In this document: piece after piece, positions 4,955 through 9,290 of the stretch
Layout: each line of letters starts with the position of its first letter
Position numbering within the stretch: the first letter of the stretch is position 1
NCBI GenBank assembly: GCA_964369725.1
Contig: CAYJGC010000057.1
Coordinates: 1 to 9,290 of the forward strand
Source: Paraeggerthella sp964369725
GTDB lineage: Bacteria; Actinomycetota; Coriobacteriia; Coriobacteriales; Eggerthellaceae
Length of the DNA: 9,290 bases
Direction: 5' to 3'
The notes under the pieces: model-generated
Database searches by the model: none
The model's input: only the letters and a program-made list of their open reading frames with translations
Told to the model about the DNA's origin: nothing
Program-made: the position numbers and the translations under genes

Positions 4955-7582
4955 ATGGCAAAGAAAATCGCAGTTATTGATGGTAATTCGCTCATGCATC
5001 GTGCGTATCACGGTGTTCCTCTCACCATGAATGCACCCGATGGAACGCCCACTAATGCGGTATTTGGTTTTATGTCTATGTTGCTCAAGTTTATCGACAT
5101 GCAAAAACCCGACGCCATTATTTGTGCTTTTGATGCCGGACGGCCTGCACATCGTATGGAAGCACTTGAGCAGTATAAGGCGCAGCGCCCGCCTATGGAC
5201 AACGACCTAAAAGTTCAATTTCCGCTCATGGAAGATTTGCTCGAAGCTATGGATATCCCTGTTGTGCGTATCAAAGGCTGGGAAGGCGACGACATTTTGG
5301 GTACCATTGCAGCGCGTGATGAGGCTTTGGGGTACGAAACGCTCCTGGTTACGGGTGATAAAGATGCTTATCAGCTCGCAACCGATATGACGCGTATCGT
5401 GACGACTAAAAAAGGCATCACCGACGTAGCAATCTATGGCCCAGCAGAAGTGCTTGAGCGCTACGGCATCACGCCAAAACAGGTTCCTGATTATTTGGGT
5501 CTAAAAGGGGATTCGTCAGATAATATCCCTGGTATCCCCGGAATTGGAGAAAAGACCGCAGCAAAATTACTGCAAGCTTACGGTAGTCTTGAGGGATTGT
5601 ATGAACACGTTGATGAGCTCAAAGGAAAGCAAAAAGAACGCGTTATCGAAAATAAAGAAGCAGCGTTTGCTAGTCGCAAAGTTGCTACTATCGTAACCGA
5701 TCTTGATTTCCCTTTGGATTTAGAATCCTGTAGCTTCCCTTCTTTTGATGCTGAAATTGTGAGCGAGGCCTTTCGCAAGCTCCACTTCAATTCGCATTTG
5801 ACGCGTGTTTTGAAACTGGTGGGAAAAGAGGTTGAGAAAAAAGTTGCACCACTCGTATGGGAACCCGTGGTCGTAGCAGAGCAGGCAAGAAGTTTGCTCG
5901 CAGCTGCTATAGAACGTAAAGAGCCTCTTGGAGTGGCATTTTTAGAGTCCGAACAGGTTTCTTTGTTTAGTGCTGGATTGCACTGCGCTATTAACACGAG
6001 CGAGGGAACGGCTCTTTTCGAAGATGAAGAGGGTTTTGATGCGTTTGCACAGGTGGTTAAGGGAACCTCATTTGCAGCCCTCGATGTGAAGGCGGCACTC
6101 CATCGAATTTATCCTGCTGATAGCGCACAAGTTGCCTATGTTTCCGATGATGACCTTTTAGACATGCAGGCATTTGACCTCGGACTTGCAGGATATGTTC
6201 TCAATTCTTCAGTAGGTGAATATAGCTACAATGCTTTAATGGATGCCTATCAAGGCGGTGTGTTGCCTGAAGCGAAAACAGAAGCAGCCTTAGTTGCCAT
6301 GCAGGCGGCATCGGCGCGCATCTTGGTTGAACCCTTGACCGAAGCGCTTAAACGCGATGAGAGTTCACAGGCATATTTTGATATTGACCTGCCGCTCGTG
6401 CCAATACTAGCTATTATGGAACGCACGGGAACGGCGCTTGATTACGAACGTCTTGAGGCTCTAGGTACAAGTACACAAGTCGAACTTGATGTGCTAAAGC
6501 AGCAAGTGTACGCCATGGCGGGAGAGGAATTTAACCTTGATTCCCCTTTGCAGCTTTCGCGCATTTTGTTTGAGGTATTAGGCTTAAAGCCGCTTAAGAA
6601 AAACCAGCGGGGATACTCAACGGATGCAGGTGTTTTAAAGGAGCTTTCAAAAGATCATGAGATGCCTGGCCTCATATTGCGCTATCGTGAGTTAGCTAAA
6701 ATTAAGTCTACCTACATTGACGCGTTGCCTCGCCTGCAGGCAACCGACAAGCGCGTGCACACCACGTTTAACGAAACAGTCACCACGACCGGACGACTTT
6801 CTTCATCAGAGCCTAACTTGCAAAATATCCCGGTGAGGACTGATTTTGGTCGTCAAATTCGAGAGTGTTTTGTTCCTCTTGAGGCAGGGCACAAGTTCCT
6901 TTCGGCTGACTATTCGCAAATAGAGTTACGGTTGCTCGCTCACTTGTCTGAAGACGAGCATCTTATAGCTGCTTTTTGTTCGGGCGTGGATTTTCACGCA
7001 GCCACAGCAAGCCGTGTATTCGATTTGCCGGTGGAAGATATTACGCCCGAATTGCGTAGTCGCGCAAAAGCGGTAAATTTTGGCATTGTGTATGGTCAGC
7101 AGGCCTTTGGGTTGTCTCAGAGCCTGGGGATTGCCTTTGGCGAGGCAAAGGATATGATTGACCGTTATTTTGAGGCGTATCCCGGCGTGCGTGCATATTT
7201 AGACGGAACCATTGAGAGCGCTAAAAAGAACGGCTATGCCCAGACCATGTTTGGGCGCAAGCGTCATATTCCTGAATTAAAAGCAAGTAATGCAAACCAA
7301 CGTGGATTTGGTGAACGTACCGCAATGAATCACCCCATGCAAGGAAGCGCTGCCGACATTATCAAGCTTGCGATGAGCGAGGTGCAGCGCCGCTTAAAAG
7401 ATGAGAAGTATGCCGCAAAACTTTTGCTGCAGGTTCACGACGAATTGGATTTTAGTGTGCCTGATGACGAGATTGAAAAGCTGTCTAACATGGTTAAAGA
7501 CGTGATGGAATCGGTGGCTCAATTGAAGGTGCCTTTAGTGGTTGATGTTTCGGTTGGAAACACGTGGGCAGAATCGCATTAG
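4955..7582 (+). CDS. polA: DNA polymerase I, with inactive 3'-5' exonuclease domain
   Basis: DNA polymerase I fills gaps and removes RNA primers during lagging-strand synthesis and repair. The 875-residue protein has the full three-part layout. The 5'-3' exonuclease (about 1-290) shows VIDGNSLMHRA (7-17), the acidic clusters EGDD (110-113) and GDKDAYQL (134-141), and the helix-hairpin-helix GIPGIGEKTAAKLL (193-206). The middle domain (about 300-480) is shaped like the proofreading domain but lacks its metal ligands: LGVAFLESE (325-333) stands where DTET is found in E. coli. The polymerase domain has TTTGRLSSSEPNLQNIP (610-626), DYSQIELR with catalytic Asp652, the O-helix from Arg701 through Lys705 and Phe709 to Tyr713, and QVHDE with catalytic Asp829. 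The ATG follows a modest GAAAGAG ribosome binding site. It is divergent from the glycan genes and followed by rplU after 104 bases. Confidence 0.98.
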   Translation: MAKKIAVIDGNSLMHRAYHGVPLTMNAPDGTPTNAVFGFMSMLLKFIDMQKPDAIICAFDAGRPAHRMEALEQYKAQRPPMDNDLKVQFPLMEDLLEAMDIPVVRIKGWEGDDILGTIAARDEALGYETLLVTGDKDAYQLATDMTRIVTTKKGITDVAIYGPAEVLERYGITPKQVPDYLGLKGDSSDNIPGIPGIGEKTAAKLLQAYGSLEGLYEHVDELKGKQKERVIENKEAAFASRKVATIVTDLDFPLDLESCSFPSFDAEIVSEAFRKLHFNSHLTRVLKLVGKEVEKKVAPLVWEPVVVAEQARSLLAAAIERKEPLGVAFLESEQVSLFSAGLHCAINTSEGTALFEDEEGFDAFAQVVKGTSFAALDVKAALHRIYPADSAQVAYVSDDDLLDMQAFDLGLAGYVLNSSVGEYSYNALMDAYQGGVLPEAKTEAALVAMQAASARILVEPLTEALKRDESSQAYFDIDLPLVPILAIMERTGTALDYERLEALGTSTQVELDVLKQQVYAMAGEEFNLDSPLQLSRILFEVLGLKPLKKNQRGYSTDAGVLKELSKDHEMPGLILRYRELAKIKSTYIDALPRLQATDKRVHTTFNETVTTTGRLSSSEPNLQNIPVRTDFGRQIRECFVPLEAGHKFLSADYSQIELRLLAHLSEDEHLIAAFCSGVDFHAATASRVFDLPVEDITPELRSRAKAVNFGIVYGQQAFGLSQSLGIAFGEAKDMIDRYFEAYPGVRAYLDGTIESAKKNGYAQTMFGRKRHIPELKASNANQRGFGERTAMNHPMQGSAADIIKLAMSEVQRRLKDEKYAAKLLLQVHDELDFSVPDDEIEKLSNMVKDVMESVAQLKVPLVVDVSVGNTWAESH

Positions 7583-7621
7583 TAAAGTTGCAGAAATCGA
7601 AAAAAATATTACACTTTGTTG

Positions 7622-7650
7622 TTGACTTAGGGTACGTACGCTGGTAGGAT
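7622..7650 (+). promoter_or_regulatory. Promoter of rplU-rpmA
   Basis: TTGACT (7622-7627) and TAGGAT (7645-7650) are separated by exactly 17 bases, a strong sigma-70-type match. The start of transcription would be near 7657, leaving a leader of about 30 bases, too short for a structured L21 leader. The spacer contains the palindrome GTACGTAC (7632-7639). Confidence 0.7.
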
Positions 7651-7686
7651 ATTGCCTTGCGTTTTGACACATTCAAGGAGAAATAC

Positions 7687-8031
7687 ATGTACGCAATCGT
7701 GAAAACGGGTGGCAAGCAGTATAAGGTTGCCGCCGGTGACAAACTAAACATTGAAAAACTCGAAGCCGAGGTTGGCGAGAAGGTTGAGCTTCAGGCTATC
7801 TGCGTTGTTGATGGTGAAAACATTGAAGCAGATCCTTCAAAAGCTGCCGACACGAAGGTTGTTGCTGTTGTCGTTGAGCAATTCAAGGGCGAAAAGCAAT
7901 TGGTCTTCAAGTTCAAGAAGCGTAAAGGTTACAAGAAACTGCGCGGACACCGCCAGAACTTGACCCGCGTGCAAATTGAGTCTGTTGGCTCAGTTACGGC
8001 TGAAGTAAAAGCGTCTGGCGACGCTGAGTAA
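7687..8031 (+). CDS. rplU: 50S ribosomal protein L21
   Basis: L21 binds 23S rRNA in the large ribosomal subunit. The 114-residue protein begins with the family signature MYAIVKTGGKQYKV and carries KFKKRKGYKKLRGHRQNLTR (about 76-95), the basic RNA-binding stretch typical of the C-terminal half. The ATG at 7687 is chosen because AAGGAG (7675-7680) lies six bases upstream. An in-frame TTG at 7657 would add ten residues not found in the family and would bury that ribosome binding site. The gene is followed 18 bases later by rpmA, with which it forms the usual two-gene unit. A slightly long acidic tail (SGDAE) ends the protein. Confidence 0.98.
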   Translation: MYAIVKTGGKQYKVAAGDKLNIEKLEAEVGEKVELQAICVVDGENIEADPSKAADTKVVAVVVEQFKGEKQLVFKFKKRKGYKKLRGHRQNLTRVQIESVGSVTAEVKASGDAE

Positions 8032-8034
8032 AGT

Positions 8035-8043
8035 AAGGGAGGG
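8035..8043 (+). promoter_or_regulatory. Ribosome binding site of rpmA
   Basis: AAGGGAGGG lies in the 18-base space between rplU and rpmA and ends six bases before the ATG, a very strong site that fits high ribosomal protein output. Confidence 0.7.
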
Positions 8044-8049
8044 AACACC

Positions 8050-8301
8050 ATGGCTCACAAAAAAGGTCTCGGGTCTACCCGCAACGGTCGCGACTCCCGC
8101 GCACAGCGCTTGGGCGTTAAGATGTTCGCTGGTCAAATTGTAAAGACGGGCAACGTTATTGTTCGTCAGCGTGGTACGCATTTTCATCCAGGTGAAAACG
8201 TAGGGCGCGGCAAGGATGACACCTTGTTTGCTCTATGTGATGGAACGCTTGAATTCACACGTGGCATTAAGCGCAAAATTCACGTACGCCCTGAAGCATA
8301 A
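8050..8301 (+). CDS. rpmA: 50S ribosomal protein L27
   Basis: L27 lies near the peptidyl transferase centre of the large subunit, where its N-terminal tail contacts tRNA. The 83-residue protein starts MAHKKGLGSTRNGRDSRAQR, the conserved family N-terminus, and continues with GVKMFAGQIVKTGNVIVRQR and GTHFHPG. There is no N-terminal extension of the kind removed by the Prp protease in Firmicutes, which argues against that phylum. It follows rplU by 18 bases and is co-transcribed with it. A strong terminator lies 42 bases after its stop. Confidence 0.98.
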   Translation: MAHKKGLGSTRNGRDSRAQRLGVKMFAGQIVKTGNVIVRQRGTHFHPGENVGRGKDDTLFALCDGTLEFTRGIKRKIHVRPEA

Positions 8302-8343
8302 GGCAACTCCTACCACGACTGCGTAACATTATTATGTGAAGCG

Positions 8344-8372
8344 ATGCCCCCTCGTCTATAGGGGGCATTTTT
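8344..8372 (+). terminator. Rho-independent terminator after rpmA
   Basis: ATGCCCCCT (8344-8352) and AGGGGGCAT (8360-8368) form a perfect 9-base-pair stem with a 7-base loop, followed at once by a run of T (8368-8372). This is a strong intrinsic terminator ending the rplU-rpmA transcript. Confidence 0.9.
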
Positions 8373-8374
8373 CA

Positions 8375-8403
8375 TTTACAATCATCTAGATAAGAAATAT
8401 CCA
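8375..8403 (+). promoter_or_regulatory. Possible obg promoter
   Basis: TTTACA (8375-8380) and TATCCA (8398-8403) are 17 bases apart, directly after the rpmA terminator. The -10 match is poor. Some promoter is expected here because the terminator should cut obg off from rplU-rpmA; TTTAAT (8410-8415) is an alternative -10. Confidence 0.3.
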
Positions 8404-8451
8404 TTGCGTTTTAATTTTTAAAGGCGCAGGTAATGAACTGAGGAACCTTTC

Positions 8452-9290
8452 GTGTTTATAGATAAAGTACGCGTTCATGTAACGGGCGGAAATGGCGGCG
8501 CAGGCTGTATGTCGTTTCGCCGAGAAGCACATGTCCCTAAAGGTGGTCCAGATGGCGGCGATGGTGGCCGGGGAGGCAATGTCGTTGTCGAGGCTGATGC
8601 CAGCTTATCGTCGCTCATTGAATATCGCTTTAAGCATCACTTCAAGGCTCAGCGTGGTACTCATGGCCGCGGTTCGCGTATGCACGGCGCTACGGGAGAA
8701 GATTTAATTCTTAAAGTGCCTATGGGTACGGTGGTACGTGAATATTTTGAAGAAGAAAAAGAAACCGGCGAGCTTATTGCTGATCTCACGCATGATGGTG
8801 AAACGGTGACGGTGGCGCGCGGTGGTTATGGCGGCAGGGGAAACATTCACTTTGTAACTTCATCGCGTCGCGCTCCTGCATTTGCCGAACTGGGAGAACC
8901 CGCTCAAGAGCGATGGATTGAGCTTGAGATGAAGCTTATGGCAGATGCCGCTTTGGTGGGCATGCCTTCTGCAGGTAAATCGTCGCTTATTGCAAAAATG
9001 AGTGCAGCACGCCCAAAGATTGCCGACTACCCATTCACAACGCTCGTTCCTAACTTGGGTGTTGCCCGTTCAGGCGATCTAAGCTTTGTAGTGGCAGATA
9101 TTCCGGGTCTTATTGAGGGAGCTCATGAAGGTCGCGGCTTGGGACACGAGTTTTTGCGTCATATTGAGAGAACGGCTCTTATTGTCCATGTCGTTGATTT
9201 GACGGGTGACTGGGAAGGCCGAGACCCTCTTGAAGATTATCAAGTCATTAACCAGGAACTTGCCCTGTATGCTGATGAGCTTGCTGCTCG
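8452..9290 (+). CDS. obg: Obg family GTPase, 3' end cut by window edge
   Basis: Obg (also called ObgE or CgtA) is an essential GTPase that binds the large ribosomal subunit and links its assembly to growth and stress. I translated 279 codons, open to the window edge. The glycine-rich Obg fold fills about residues 1-160, with SFRREAHVPKGGPDGGDGGR (21-40) and ARGGYGGRGN (122-131). The GTPase domain then starts, with P-loop GMPSAGKS (170-177), switch I YPFTTLVPNLG (193-203) and switch II DIPGLIEGAHEG (216-227). The NKxD motif and the C-terminal domain lie beyond the window. The start is a GTG at 8452 with GAGGAA (8440-8445) six bases upstream, and it gives the family N-terminus MFIDKVRVHV. Position after rplU-rpmA is the usual one. 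Confidence 0.97.
   Translation, partial: MFIDKVRVHVTGGNGGAGCMSFRREAHVPKGGPDGGDGGRGGNVVVEADASLSSLIEYRFKHHFKAQRGTHGRGSRMHGATGEDLILKVPMGTVVREYFEEEKETGELIADLTHDGETVTVARGGYGGRGNIHFVTSSRRAPAFAELGEPAQERWIELEMKLMADAALVGMPSAGKSSLIAKMSAARPKIADYPFTTLVPNLGVARSGDLSFVVADIPGLIEGAHEGRGLGHEFLRHIERTALIVHVVDLTGDWEGRDPLEDYQVINQELALYADELAA

Noticed and set aside
7657..7686. Ten-residue N-terminal extension of L21 from a TTG
   Set aside because: It would start at the predicted transcript start, it covers the AAGGAG site, and the family begins at MYAIVKTGGKQ.

Overview
The window looks chromosomal and bacterial, with moderate GC content (just under half by eye) and no mobile element, tRNA, rRNA or CRISPR array that I can see. 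My best guess is an actinobacterium of the Coriobacteriia type (Atopobium/Lancefieldella/Olsenella relatives). The reasons are an Obg P-loop of the GMPSAGKSSL form, an L27 that starts directly at MAHKKG without the cleaved Firmicutes N-terminal extension, and a DNA polymerase I whose proofreading residues are gone. This placement is an inference; no marker gene here settles it.

Layout. The left half (1-4771) is on the minus strand and concerns surface polysaccharide. In transcription order, the first three genes are a GT4 glycosyltransferase (4771-3521), a DegT-type sugar aminotransferase (3408-2125) and a small PglC/EpsL-type initiating sugar-phosphate transferase (2125-1526). The last two are coupled by a TAATG overlap. 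A 402-base gap without a gene follows, then a stand-alone histidine phosphotransfer (Hpt) protein (1123-782) and a GT2 glycosyltransferase (676 to the window edge, 3' end missing). The right half (4955-9290) is on the plus strand and is housekeeping: polA, then rplU-rpmA under their own promoter and closed by a strong terminator, then obg (3' end missing). A 183-base divergent intergenic region separates the halves and holds a TATACT -10 hexamer on each strand.

How the genes fit together. The aminotransferase probably makes a 4-amino sugar nucleotide. The membrane transferase would load such a sugar phosphate onto undecaprenyl phosphate, and the GT4 and GT2 enzymes would extend the chain. The necessary dehydratase, any acetyltransferase, flippase and polymerase are not in the window. 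rplU, rpmA and obg form the usual ribosome-related neighbourhood.

The most unusual item is the leader of the Hpt gene. One arm can pair with either of two downstream arms, and the second of these lies two bases from the ribosome binding site. Also notable are a probable TTG start for the aminotransferase just below three tandem 8-base repeats, and a possible leaderless start for the GT4 gene. I found no clearly new multi-gene system.
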